DNA of 64,000 bases, from contig JALNQF010000134.1 of the NCBI GenBank assembly GCA_028456385.1, positions 57,065-121,064 of the forward strand, written 5' to 3'. The stretch's first letter is position 1; each line of letters begins with the position of its first letter. This DNA is from Ophiosphaerella korrae (lineage: Eukaryota; Ascomycota; Dothideomycetes; Pleosporales; Phaeosphaeriaceae). Below, in pieces: positions 33,455 to 46,339 of the stretch. The position numbers were made by a program, and so were the translations under genes. The notes under the pieces were generated by a model. That model was not told the origin of the DNA and made no database searches. It saw only the letters and a program-made list of their open reading frames with translations.

Positions 33455-35900
33455 CCTTTTAAGAGAGAATTAATATAGTACTAAAAGAGTACTTAGATGT
33501 ATTTATATTCTTAGAAATAGAGGAAGAATACGTATAATACGTATATAAAGTACTAAAAAAGCTAGTAGAAAGTAAATTATTTCTTAAAATAAGAAAATGC
33601 GAGTTCTATATAAAAGAAATGGATTTCCTTAGGTTTATTATAGAACTAGGAAAAATTAAGATAGACCTAAGAAAAATTAAGTTAATTAACAAATAGCTAA
33701 CACTAAAAAACCTAAAAGAGGTACAATAATTTTATAAGCTAGTAAACTTTTATAGAAAGTTAATAGTAAGATAGTCTAAAGATATAGAACTAATAACAAG
33801 ACTTATAAAGAAAGATATACTATTTAAATAAATAAAGGAATATAAAGAGGTATTTAACAAAATTAAGAAGAAGTTTATAGAAAACCTAGTTATTAGAATA
33901 TATAACCTAGACTTACTAGTAATAGTAAAAATAGATATATCTAACTTAGTCTATAAGATAGCACTAATATAAGAAGACCCTAAAACTAAAAAGGAATACT
34001 TAGTTAAATACTTCTCTAAAAAAATAAAGATAGTAGAACTTAACTACTTAATCTATAATAAAGAGATACTAGTAATCTATAAAGTATTTAAGTAATAGAG
34101 AGTATACCTATAAAAAGTAAAGTACTAAACAAAAGTCTATATAGACTATAAAAATCTAATAAGATTTATAATAAATAAGAAACTATCTTAATATTATATA
34201 AGATAGTAAGAATTCTTATTAACTTTTAACTTAGAAATTATATATATAAAAAGTAAAGATAACTAATTTATAGACGCTTTTAGTAGAAGACTAGACTTAT
34301 AAGAAGAAGTAAGTGCTACTAGTATAGTTCTAGTTAAGAATAAAGAAGGATATTTAGTCCTAAATACGCCTAAAATAGCTACAACACTTAAAAGAACAAG
34401 TAGCGAGCTAGACAAATAAATTTAAGAAGTAACTAGAGAAGTATTTAATAAAATAGAAAAACTAGAGATCTAAGAAGGACGTATACAAGCTTATAGAAGA
34501 ATATATATTCTAAAGAAGATCTAAAGAGAATTTATATAATAATTCTACAAATTACTAGTATATAGATACTAAAGAATTAATAAAACCCTAGATAAGCTAC
34601 TATAAGACTACTATATCCTAAAAGCAAGACAACTAGTAATAGAAGTACGAAGAGACTATATAGAATATTAGAGAAATAAGTATAATAAATACGTACTATA
34701 TAGAATACTATAACTAGTAGAAGTACTAGAATAACTATAGAGAGTTATTACAATAGACTTTATTATAAAGCTACCTAAGTCTAAAGACCTAATATTAGGA
34801 GCTAAGTATAATAGAATCTTAATAATAGTAGATAAACTTATAAAGTACTTATACTTTAGACTATATAAAGAGAAAAGTAAAATAGAGGTTACTATATACT
34901 AGGTTCTAGGAACTATAATTAGCTAATATAGACTACTAGATAAGATTATTATAGATAGGAATATAAGATTTATATTAAAACTATAGGAAATAATAATAGT
35001 ATAATTAGGAATTAAGTATATAATGTCTATAGCATATTACCTACAAATAGGTAGATAATTAGAACGAATAAATTAGATAGTAGAATAGTACCTAAGATAC
35101 TACCTTAACTATAACTAGAACAATTAGGTATAGCTACTACCTATAGTATAGTTAGCATATAATAGCGTAAAGAATATAGTAACAAGAGTATTACTTTTTT
35201 TTATAAATTATAGATTTAACCCTAATATATACTAGATACTAAAGGATTAAATATATTAGTCTTTAAGAGGAGAAAACTTTACTAAAAGACTTAGAGATAT
35301 ATATAATTAACTAAGATAGGACGTAGAATTCCTATATAATTAAATAGCTAAATACTACAATAAAAAGTATAAAGAGGGACTATAGTTTAGAAAGAGAGAA
35401 AAAGTATAGTTAATTAGGAAGAATATAAAAAGTAAATAACTAAGTTTAAAATTAGACTACGTTAAGATAAGACTATATAAAATTAAGAAAGAAGTTACGC
35501 TAGTCTTATTTAAATTAAGACTACTAAACAAAATAAGAATATATCTAACTTTCTATATAGTACTACTTAAGATAGTACTATAAAACGTAGAACTACTAGT
35601 ATATAAAGTAGATACGTATAGAAAATAAGAAGAATAAAAAGTTAAGAAAATCCTAGTATACTAGTTCTATAATAGTAGAAACTACTACCTAGTAAAATAG
35701 ATAGGTATAAACGAGAAAGGGTAACTATAGGAAGATATATAGGAACTAGAAGATAACTTTAACTACCCTAAGAAACTAGAGGAGTTCTAAAATTAAAACC
35801 CTCTAGAGCGCCTTATAGTAAACTAAGAGGAAAGGCACTATTAACAATAGATAGAGAGGCGTTAGACTCGCCTAACGCGATAGGAACTAGAGTAGCCTCT
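33455..35900 (+). pseudogene. A2 second half of RT, RNase H, integrase, chromodomain
   Basis: Continues A2 after A3. RT resumes at AF-stop-ERIN. At about 33500-33510 a 27-bp in-frame deletion removes the nine residues containing the YLDD box; the deletion lies between two TTATATT copies present in A1. RNase H follows (about 33850-34300), then integrase (about 34440-35260, with VITIDFIIKLPKSKDL and KIIIDRNIRF) and a chromodomain-like segment (KKILVY-stop-FYNSRNYYLVK, about 35640-35790). Interrupted at 35900 by LTR S; the last 5 bases CCTCT are the duplication. Confidence 0.83.
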
Positions 35901-36235
35901 TATTAGATAAGTTATATAATTAGATACTCGATAGTATGTGCGCGGAGAGGCGCAATAGATTCTAGGTGTACCTAGAATCTATTAAGTGGCTCGTTTAAGC
36001 TAGTGCTGCAATCTAATTAGCTTAGCGCACGGGCGTAATAATCGCTAAGCTACTAACCCTACTATAGCTAAAAGGATTGCAGCCTCGACCTTTATAAACA
36101 AAGGAATCGAACAAAGAATCTTATATACAAGGAGATAGACTACGTTAGTATAACTAATATAATAAAGAAACTAGTACCTTAATAGAAGAGGTGTTAAGGA
36201 TCTAGCTCGCTACTATCTCGAGAGACCTAGCTAAG
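35901..36235 (+). repeat. Solo LTR S, left part
   Basis: Begins TATTAGATAAG; with RIP reversed the ends would be TGTTAGAT and ATCTAACA. The element totals about 550 bp (this part plus 45074-45288) with target duplication CCTCT (35896-35900 and 45289-45293). It is cut by element D, whose duplication CTAAG is 36231-36235. No internal coding region, so a solo LTR is the simplest reading; family unknown. Confidence 0.7.
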
Positions 36236-36577
36236 TGTAAGGGAGTTATCCCTTATATCTCTTATTTTCGCACTAATGTTAGTAAGTTTGCAACTTACTA
36301 ATATAGCAAACTTACTAACATTATAAACTTACTAACATGTTAGTAAGTTTGCAACTTACTAACATTGCAAACTTACTAACATTGCGAACTTACTAACATG
36401 TTAGTAAGTTTACAACTTACTAACATTCAACTACCTTTCTACTTTTAGTTAGCGCTTAGTAGGCTACTAGGTATATATACCTAGTACTTACTTAGATAGC
36501 TTTATCTACTATTTACTCTTTTTAGTTAATTATTAAAACTACCTTATTAAGTTATCTTGCGTAAAGTCTACCTTATA
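36236..36577 (+). repeat. D 5' LTR with palindromic repeat cluster
   Basis: 342 bp, TGTAAGGGAGTTATCCC to GTCTACCTTATA. Positions about 36270-36425 hold about ten alternating copies of TTAGTAAGTTTGCAA and its complement TTGCAAACTTACTAA, able to form many alternative hairpins. The same cluster is in the 3' LTR. Confidence 0.9.
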
Positions 36578-39500
36578 TAATAGTAGATCTTCGCAAATAT
36601 TTTGCTTTTATAGGCCTCTCTATAACCTAGAACTACGCTAGTAGCCTTCTTACCTACGCTAGAGTTACTACAAAACAGCTAATTGTAGCTAACTCTTAAT
36701 TAAGCCTAGCTAGCTAAAAAGAACTATACTACTAGGAATTAGATCCTACCTTAGCTACAGCGCGCTAGGTAGCCCCTTAAGTTTACTATATTATAGTTCT
36801 AGTTAAGGTTTCTAGCGCTCCTTTTTTGCTAGTACTAGCGCTAACATTCTAGAAAGAAATACGTACTAAAGAAGAGTAGTTTAACTGCCTTACGGGTTAT
36901 AAAGCTTTAGCTTACACCTACTACGTATACTTAGGCGAGGGCGTACTTACACTAGGTATTAAACCTAGGTAGTAGTACTAGAGAAAGAAAAGACCCCTAA
37001 ACCTATATAAATTACTAGCACTTAATTTGTAAGAACTAAGTAATAAAGCGCCCTAGACTCTACTAAAACCTTTACTAGCTAGCGCTAAAGATCTAAATCT
37101 CTACAAACTAACAGCTAAACGCACTAATATAGTATACAACTACTACAACTTAGCTTATTATACTATAACTTAGTTGTACAAAAAATCTTCTATCCCCTTA
37201 AAAGCTAGCCTCTTAAACTAAAATAATACTAGCTTACAACCTCTTTATTACTTAAACTAAGCGTACTTATAAGACAAAGATACGCTATAAATAGTAGACT
37301 ATAGATCTAGTAAGGAACTAAAGGAATACTCTAGGGCTACTATACTACAAAAAATCTATAAAATACGCGCTAGAACTAGGTCCCTAGAAAAATAGACCTA
37401 AGGACCTACTATACTAACTACTCTAACAAAAAAAGCACTAAGTAACTTCTAATAATATTTTAAGACCCCCTTGTAGAAAGATAAAAGAAAATAGGTAATA
37501 GACCCTAAATCTTTTATTTAGCTAAGACTACCTAGTAAACTTAATTTCTAACCTAACATAATTCCCTAACAAGCACTAGGCGCCTTCTTAGCTAATAGCT
37601 CTATAATAGACTTAGCTGCTCCTAACTAACCTATTGTAGAAGAATTTAACCTAGACACAGACCCTACCCCCTTTAACTAAGGCAGCCCCCTAAGGCACAG
37701 ACTAGTTACTAAGGTCCTTTTTAATAACTAGACTGTATTAAACAACTTAATTAACGACGCCTAACTAAACGTTAGCTAAGTATTATTACCTTAGCCTACA
37801 CCTAAGCTTAAGATCCTAGAAGAGCTAAGGAACAACCTACTATTAAACGCTACAATCAACAAAGATCTACTACTAGGAATAGTCTTTGTATCTTAAGACA
37901 AACTTAAGAAATTACTTGCTAAGTTTGCTAAGCTCTAACCCTTGTTTCGCACCCTACTACTAACCTTACACTAGAGAATTAAGGATAATAAACCTAGTAA
38001 TTACTTATCTCTTAGAGAATTTACCCTAGCTAGAATAGTATTATACCTAGTAGTCGTAAATACCTAGATACAAGATATAATCAACGTAGCAAATAAACAA
38101 AACTAGAGGCTTATAGCTAGGGTAAGTAAATTAGATAAATAACTCTCCTAACAAGACAACTAATTAGCCTAACTTTAAGAACGCCTAGCGTAATTACTAC
38201 TAGACTATAACTATATCGTAGAGTAATATAATACCTTAGGCTAAAGAGCTACCTAGTACAAAGCTCTATAGGAAGAAGCTATAGTAAAATATAACTACCT
38301 ACGCAAAGTAGCAATCTACTAAGAAGACCTAATAGCTAAATAAACTAAGCTAGAAACCTTTAACTTTAATATACTAGCGTAGAAAGATATAGAACCGCCC
38401 TACACTAAGATCTTACTACAAGGCTAGTAACCTAGCTTCTTTAAAAGAGAGTTCGAACCCTAAGTACTAGTAGTAGGCTACTACATCTTTAATAGAGAAG
38501 AGTTTACCCTAACTCTCTTCTTAACTAGTATCTAAGAGCTAGCCTTTAATTTTTACTAGTACAAAGAATAAGAAAACTACTCTATAAAACCCCTATAATT
38601 TTTAGGTATAAGACGCTACGTAGACGTTACATCCTTTATCTAGTCTATATACAATTACTTTATTACTAATAGAAAAAAATACATTAGCTTACAAACCTAA
38701 GCTAACGTTATTATATACTACTATATAAGATTAGCTTGCCTATACCTTACTATCCTAAATAGTATCACTTACCTATACTAAGAAGAATTCGCATATTTCT
38801 TTATACTTTTTTACTAATTTAGTAATATAGACGTAGTAGGATTAAGAGAAGTACGTTATAAAACCCTAGAAATAGCTAAATTTAGACTAGATTAACTAAC
38901 CTACAAAACTACCTAGTTAGTATAGGCTAAATTCCTCTTTAAATTTAACGATATTAGCCTTAAACTATAATAGAACCTATAGCTATGCAATATCTACCTT
39001 TAAAAAAAGCTATAACCCTAGCTTAGGGAGGCTGCTAGCACCGCCCCTAGTATCTATAATAGCCCCGCTAATTTTTAAAAGATAATCTTAATATTAGAAA
39101 ACAAAGTAAATAATTACGACTTAGACATAGGCCCTAGGTAAACCTAGCTTTATACTCTAGCGCCTATAAGAGCTAAACTAAGAGCGCAGATATAAAACTT
39201 TAAAGAAGAACTAGCTATAACTCTACAAGAACTAAAATACTATTAACTACGACTAGAAGGCGTATTTAGAGGAATATACCTAACTAGTAAAAAGACTACT
39301 ATAATTAAAACTAAGAACCCTAAAACAATTTTATACTAAGGCTATAGAAAGATAGGCGTTAGGAAGCTAGACTATACTACTTATAAACAAATAAAAGCTA
39401 CTAGATCTAAAATACCTACTAACGCTACAAACTACTATATAGCCGCCTATATAGTAATAGACTCTAAAATAGATATAGAAATAGAGGACTAATTCTTTAA

Positions 39501-40150
39501 ATATAACCCCTAACTAGACACAGAGCTAGAACTAGAGCCTAACTTAGACTAGGATTTAGAAAATAACGTTCCCTAGGCCTAAAGCCTTAACCTAGGGATT
39601 ATACGAACTAGAAGAGCGCAATTAACTACTAAAGTATAACCCCTAGTATAGCTATATCTTACATACTTACCTATAGAATATAGATAGTCTAGTGTAAGAA
39701 ACTACTAACTAATCTAATAGAAGCTAAGCTAAACTAATTCTTATTTACTAGCTTCCTAGGCAAAGACCTTATAGCACCCTATATAGCTAGAACTCTAGCT
39801 AATAATAGAGCTAACGCAAACTTTATTTAACAAAAATTTACCTAGAAGACTACAAAATTATAAACTATCTAGCTACTTTAACTTATTATCTACAAAGGAT
39901 ATAATAGTTCCCTATCTAAGTCTATTACGTATTAGGTTAAGTTCTACCTACAAGTAGGCGCGTATATTAAACAGACCTCTACCTATATTATTAAAAATAT
40001 AAGCTAATTTAACCTTATTCTAGGATTTTTATAGCGTAAGGCTTATACTATTAAACCTAACTACTACTATAGAACGTTATTATTCCTTAATACTTACTAC
40101 TAATAGTACTACTAGACAACTAACGAAATCCCCTTAGTAGTATACTATAG
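36578..40150 (+). pseudogene. D gag-like and pre-RT region
   Basis: About 3.6 kb before recognisable RT. Stop-rich but with protein-like stretches on the plus strand (for example DLDIGPR-type acidic segments near 39120 and repeated Glu/Asp-rich parts near 39470-39560). I could not place a zinc knuckle or protease with confidence. Probably gag plus protease by position. Confidence 0.55.
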
Positions 40151-43100
40151 CGCACCTAGATATTACTCTACTATAGCCTTAAAGAAGCTAGCGCTTAAAC
40201 TATTATCTACCCCTATAGGGCCCCTAAGTAGGCACCCTAATAGGTGTAAATAGAACTCGTTAATAGATATTTAAACTATTAGTTATTGTGTAATTAAGGC
40301 CTTTGCTAGAAGAAGTAGACATACGCTTATAGTACTTACTTTAGATAGAATACTACTACTAGTGTACTACTACAAGGTAGCTAGGAAAGTAGATTATATG
40401 TAATTTTACAAACTACTACCTATAGTAGAGCTTAAGGACATTCTGTCTATAGAACTACTCTAACTATATTAAGACCTAATACTCTATTTTAACAAGAAAG
40501 CTACTAAGAAACTTCTCTCTTATAGGCTACACGACCTAGAAATTACCCTTAAACTTAGCGCAAAAATCCTAGACGCTAAACTTTACCTCTTTACTAGAAT
40601 ATAAGATAAAGTAATCTAGAAATATATCTAAGAAATAGAAGGTAAGAGCTTTATTAGTAAATGCAGCTCTCTAGCTAGGAATAACCTACTAATTGTAGCT
40701 AAACTAGACAGCAGCTTACAAGTCTACGTAAACTACTACAAGCTAAACAAATCTACTATTAAAGACTAGTACCCTATTCTATTCTTTAGAGAAACACTAG
40801 CCTACCTAAATAAAGTAAAGATATTCTCTAAATTCAACGTAATATACGCCTTTTACTACTTATATATCGCCCTAAATTTAGAATAGCTAACTACCTTTAT
40901 TACCTACTTTAGTATATATACTTATAAGGTAGTACCCTTTAGCCTTACTAACGTACTAGCTACCTTCTAGCGCACTATTAACTTAGCCCTACTAGAATAT
41001 TTAGACAACTTCTACACTGTATATATAGACGACGTCTTAATATACTCTAATAACAAAATAGACTATATCTAGTACGTTTATAAAGTACTTACGCGACTAA
41101 AAGAGTAAGGCTTCTACGTAGACCCTAAAAAATCTAGCCTCTACGCTACCTTAGTTAAGTTTTTAGGTATAATTATCTCTAATAAAAGAATTACAATAGA
41201 TCCCTCTAAAGTTAAAGTTATCTAAGAGTAGGAAATACTAAAGACTACTAAAGAAGTCCTAGCCTTTCTAGGCTATACTAGATTTCTCTAGCGCTTTATT
41301 AAAGATTACTTAAGCCTTACCTTACTACTTACTAAGTTAATTAAGTCTAAAGTTATTACTAAACTTACTAAAAGAGATAGGCTACTCTTTTAAAAGACTT
41401 AGTATAAGCCTTTTATAATTACCTAAGAATATATAGACGCCTTTAATAAACTAAAAGCTACTTTCTAGCTAGGTATAGTCTTACTTTACTTTAACCCCTT
41501 AAAACTAATCTATATCTAAACTAACGCCTCTAGGTAGGCCTTAGGTAGAGTAATAAGCTAACTAAACCAAGATAGAATCTAATAGCTAGTTAGCTTCTTC
41601 TTAAAAAAATACACCCTAGCAGAATATAATTACAATATCTACGACCTAGAACTTATAGCTATAATCTAAGTATTTAAAGAATAGGAACTAGAGCTTATAA
41701 GTAGTCTACACACAATCTACGTTATAATAGACTACTATAATTTAGAAACTTTTATAACAACTAAAAAGCTTAATTACTACTAGGCCTACTAGTTATTATT
41801 CCTATCCTAATTTAATTTCTATATTAAATACACACCTAGCGATACAAATAAAGTTATAGACGCCCTAAGCTACTAACTATAAGATTACCTTATAGACGAT
41901 TCTAATCTATAAGTATTAGGAGCTAACTAAATTATCCTAAGCCCTTAAGTCTTAGCCCTAGGCGTAAAACCTACGCTAGATATAGTAATTCGCGCTCTAA
42001 GCCTCGTAGACCTATAAAAGCTAGATAGATTTACGCTAAAATAAGCTACTATAGTGTACGCCTACCTTCGCTATATTATAGGAATAAAACCTATATTAGT
42101 AAACCTACTAGAGGATTTTCTATTACCCTATAATAGAGAACTAGACCTAGAACTCCTACTATATATTATCGACCTACGCCTAATAGAAGAATTACTAGAC
42201 ATAGTATACTTAGAAGACTACGTAGCCTAAGCTACATTTACTACTATAGATAGTAGACAACAAAAACTATTAAAAGCCTTCTATAAAGTAGGATACTACT
42301 TCTTATATACTAATATTAGCTTTACTAGATTAGAGAAAGAAAGGCGCCTCTAGGTTAATAAAACGCGTCTATACATCTCTCTAAACGCCTATCTATACTA
42401 CTAAATCTTCGATTTATACTACAACTATTAGTTAGTAGGCTATATAGGACCCTATAGCACGCTATATCTAATATACAAGCGCTATTATTAGCTTAAGATA
42501 CCCTAAGCTATTAAGTAATTTTGTAATACATACCTAATCTACTACTATACAAAGAACCTACAAGATAGTAAACTTAGTTACCTCTAACCTATACTAATTC
42601 CCTACGCACCCTAGACTAATATCTTAGTAGACTACATCTAAGCCTTACTAACTAGTAAAAATAGCGGCTAGATTTATAAATATATTCTAGTAATTTGCTA
42701 CTACCTTATAAAAAAACGCTATTTCTTCCCCTATAAGTCTCTAAAACTAGAGGAAGCTACCTAATATTTTATATCTATTTTTAAGCTTTATAGAGTCCTA
42801 ATAAATATTATATCTAATAGAGGGACGACCTTTATTAGCTAATTTTAGCGCTATATATACAAACGCCTCTATATTACGTAAAAGCTCTTAACTGCGTACT
42901 ACCTAGAAACTAACAGCTAAACTAAGCGAGTAAATTAAGCCCTAGAGATCTTTCTAAGGTAATACGTTAACTACGCGTAGGATAACTAGGTAGCCTAGCT
43001 ACACGTAGCTAAGTTCTAGGTAAATAATACTATTAATACATCTATTAGGATAACCCTATTTCTTGCAGATCTAGGGTATTACCCCTATAGTAGTATACAC

Positions 43101-44711
43101 CCTAGTAAAAACAACAAAGATTAACTAAACCTAGCCTAACGCGACTAACGCATGCGAGCTAACGAGCTGCTTAACGCCTATAGCAACCTAGTAGCCTACT
43201 TTAAGGAAAAAATACTCTAGGTATAACAAGAGTAAGTAGCCTAAGCTAATACCTTTTACTAAAGTAGACTAGTATATAAAGTTAGTAACTAAGCCTATGT
43301 TAGTATAGCTAATTAGAGAACTACTTAGCTAACCCTAAAATTAGACTACTAATAGGTAGGCCTATACCTTATTAAGAGAGTTATCTACGATAGTAGAGTA
43401 TATAAGCTAGTACTACCCTAAGAGATGCTAAGTAAAGGCGTATTCCTAGTCTTCTCTCTAAAACTCTTGCGCCCTAGGGATTAGAAGCCCTTACTAGATT
43501 AAGACCTGCTATAGCTAATCCCTATTATTATTACTAACGAAGAAACTAGTAGCGTATACAAAGAATACCTAGTAGAAGCTATCTTAGACGTACGCTTTAA
43601 AGAGCGCAGAAAACACGTAGGATAGTGCTACTTAGTCTACTAGGCTAGCTATAATAAACCTATATAGGAGCTAGTAGAAGAATTTATAAAATACGAAGCT
43701 ACTTTTAACTTTTACTAGAACTACCTAGAGAAAGCTAAACTACTAACTCTACGCATGCTAAAAAAATAGAGCCCTGACGAAGACGCAACCTATTAGGGTA
43801 TCCTAACCTACTAATAGGCATAAAAAAGCCCCCTCTAAGGCGCAATCGCTACTTTTAGCTCTTACTAAAACTACCTAGACAAGCCTAAAACTATTAATAG
43901 GCGTAAAAAAGCCTCTTTATAAGGCGTAATTGCTACCTTTAACCTTTACTAGAACTACTTAGAGAAGCCTAAAATACTAACTACATGCCTAAAATAGAGC
44001 CTAACGAAGACGCAACCTAGTAGGGTACCCTAGCTATTAGTAGGCGTAAAAAGGCCCTCTAAGGCGCAATTAGAAAACTTTACTACTAGCTAAAGACAAA
44101 TTATAGCGCAAAAAATAGTAGGAACAGTTTACTTTAGCTAGTAAGCGTAGGACTCTTTTTAGGTTAGGGCCTACCCCTACTACTACGGCTGCGACTACTA
44201 CGCTCCCTTATAACTAGTTACGCGCAGGTCTAGTTTGCTGTCGCAGAATTTACAACTAGCTACTAAATTCCTAGCTAGGGCTGCTCTACGCTGCCTACCC
44301 CCTAATACTCGCAAATATTAGGCTTACTAGGTCCCCTATATTAATAAACCTACCTATCGCAAAGCCTATATCTATAGTAGGCACCTATATAGAGATCTAG
44401 CACTATTAAGTTGCTTAGCAGCATTAACTTTACCTTCTCTTATACTATATACGAACACTTTTAGGTTTAATTTTATTAGCGCAAGGTAGAAGTAGTAGAA
44501 AAGGGTTTACAGTTAACACGTTTTGTATATAGAAGTTGCGCGCGTCTTAATTTTGCACTAAAATTAGCGAAAACCTTAGCTCTATACTCTGTAAATAACG
44601 ATTTTAACTCTAAAAATAGTTAACCTCCTTAACCCTAGCTACTACTACTACTACCTAATAGGTATTATTAGTTAATTAGAGCCCTTTTTAAGCTCTAGGA
44701 ATTTGCTCTTT
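40151..44711 (+). pseudogene. D pol: RT, RNase H, integrase, chromodomain-like end
   Basis: RT is clear from about 40640 (LLIVAKLDSSLQVYVNYYKLN, YKVVPFSLTNVLATF) and the catalytic box YIDDVLIYS at 41022-41048 is intact. RNase H about 41510-41900. Integrase about 42380-43140: LVDYI first Asp region, ISNRGTTF where the second catalytic Asp has become Asn, ETNSQTKRVNQ with the Glu kept. A chromodomain-like stretch (YLVEAILDVRFKERRKHVG) lies at about 43565-43620. Downstream, about 43760-44050, two or three copies of a GCGTAAAAAAGCC-type segment form a degenerate tandem repeat of about 130 bp. Confidence 0.83.
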
Positions 44712-44726
44712 AAAAGGAGGGAGACG
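44712..44726 (+). other. D polypurine tract
   Basis: AAAAGGAGGGAGACG lies directly before the 3' LTR, the usual primer for plus-strand synthesis, and fixes the coding direction. Confidence 0.75.
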
Positions 44727-45068
44727 TGTAAGGGAGTTATCCCTTATATCTCTTATTTTCGCACTAATGTTAGTAAGTTTGCAACTTACTAATATAGCAA
44801 ACTTACTAACATTACAAACTTACTAACATGTTAGTAAGTTTGCAACTTACTAACATCGCAAACTTACTAACATTGCGAACTTACTAATATGTTAGTAAGT
44901 TTACAACTTACTAACATTTAACTACCTTTCTACTTTTAGTTAGCGCTTAGTAGGCTACTAGGTATATATACCTAGTACTTACTTAGATAGCTTTATCTAC
45001 TATTTACTCTTTTTAGTTAATTGTTGAAACTGCCTTATTGAGTTATCTTGCGTAAAGTCTACCTTACA
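44727..45068 (+). repeat. D 3' LTR
   Basis: 342 bp, nearly identical to the 5' copy including the palindrome cluster (about 44762-44921), ending CCTTACA followed by CTAAG. Confidence 0.9.
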
Positions 45069-45073
45069 CTAAG

Positions 45074-45288
45074 ACTACTGTATCGCAGATATATAAATAG
45101 AGCGTAGGGCTAGAGATAGAAAAAACAATTAATCTACTTAGTTTATACTTATTACTTTTAAGTTATAGGTAACTAACTAAAAAAGGGCTTTTCTAAAAGC
45201 CTTAGTATCCCTCTCTAATAAGGCCCTTATATAGCTATTATAAAAAAGCCTTTTTATTAAATTACTATAACCTCCTTTAAATCTAATA
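45074..45288 (+). repeat. Solo LTR S, right part
   Basis: Continues S after D and its CTAAG duplication. Ends AAATCTAATA, complementary to the TATTAGAT start, followed by the CCTCT duplication and A2 sequence. Confidence 0.7.
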
Positions 45289-45293
45289 CCTCT

Positions 45294-45893
45294 ACTATAT
45301 CCTTAAAATCAAGTTTAGATTCTAGAAGAATAGACTACTTAATAGACTTTCTATTGTTTAAGGCCTTTATCTTACAAAGACAAGATAAACAAGCCTAATT
45401 ATTAGATAACTATATCTAATTATTAAGAAATCAAGACTAATACTCCTCTAGCGTATAACAAGAGATTTTATAGAGTTACTTATACTTCTTTTTAGCTTCT
45501 ATAATCTATAATAATAGTTTTTCTTAAGCGTAGTTAATAGCTCTTCTTATTACATATAAGTATAGACACGTAAATAAGTATTCTTAACTTATACTCTACT
45601 ATAGATATACCTAATAAGTTATAAGATAAACAAGTATTAGTATAAATATACGCCTTATAGGCCTTACTATATTTTAAGGAAAAGTAAACTAATAGAGGGT
45701 TTATAGACTTGTATTAAGAATATAGAAATATTACAATACTATAGTATAATACACGATCTACTAATTAAATATAATAAAGAGTAGACTTAGTAGGTATAAG
45801 AGAGGATAAAGAACTCTATATTAATAAAGAAACTAGGTTAATAATACTAGCTCTAGAATAGATAAACTAGAACTTACCTAGAGGGGGAGATAG
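45294..45893 (+). pseudogene. A2 3' untranslated end
   Basis: Matches the reverse complement of A1 between about 16168 and 16760. Ends with a purine tract, AGAGGGGGAGATAG, just before the LTR. No coding domain recognised. Confidence 0.8.
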
Positions 45894-46339
45894 TATTATA
45901 GGCATAACAAGAGAAATCAAGATAGAACTAATTAGTCCTAACTTAGATACTAATAAAGTATAAGATAAGTAAAGTAATAACCTTAATTAGGAGACTATAT
46001 ATAATTAGGATACGTAGGTAATCCTCTAATCTATTAAGTATATAGATAGAAACTAATTATAGATTAATAGATTAGTAATCTATAATCTATAGTTACTAAG
46101 AATAGATACAAGTAATAGATTATAGATTAGTAGGAATATATAAGTAGTAAAGATGTGTATTATTAGAATACTATTAGTAATTTAATTATTAACTATAAGC
46201 GATAATACTAAGACAGTTGCAAAATATCTTCTATTATTTATAGCCTATTATAGATTACTATATAAGCTTTTGTTATTACTTCCTAATCTACTAATACCTT
46301 ATAAGCTACTAAGGAGTTAACCCTAGTAAGCCTATTATA
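45894..46339 (+). repeat. A2 3' LTR
   Basis: 446 bp, TATTATAGGCATAACAAGAG to GCCTATTATA, partner of 22843-23290. Confidence 0.88.

Larger units (their letters stand above)
36236..45068 (+). mobile_element. Element D: 8.8-kb Ty3/Gypsy element with perfect TSD
   Basis: Two 342-bp LTRs (36236-36577 and 44727-45068), target duplication CTAAG on both sides, a purine tract before the 3' LTR and a pol region on the plus strand. It is longer than families A and C because of a large region before RT. RIP-degraded throughout, but CG and GC words are more frequent than in family A. Confidence 0.92.
22843..46339 (+). mobile_element. Element A2: Ty3/Gypsy chromovirus split by nested insertions
   Basis: Family A element in plus orientation. 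Its own sequence is 22843-26421, 33455-35900 and 45294-46339 (about 7.07 kb), split by A3 at the RT and by solo LTR S (carrying D) near the 3' end. The flanks do not form a target duplication (CTAAC on the left, ATATA on the right), and about 295 bp of host C-prime is missing between them. Confidence 0.88.

Noticed and set aside
36270..36425. Regular repeats resembling a CRISPR array
   Set aside because: The units alternate in orientation, have no unique spacers and lie in both LTRs of a retrotransposon in a eukaryote.
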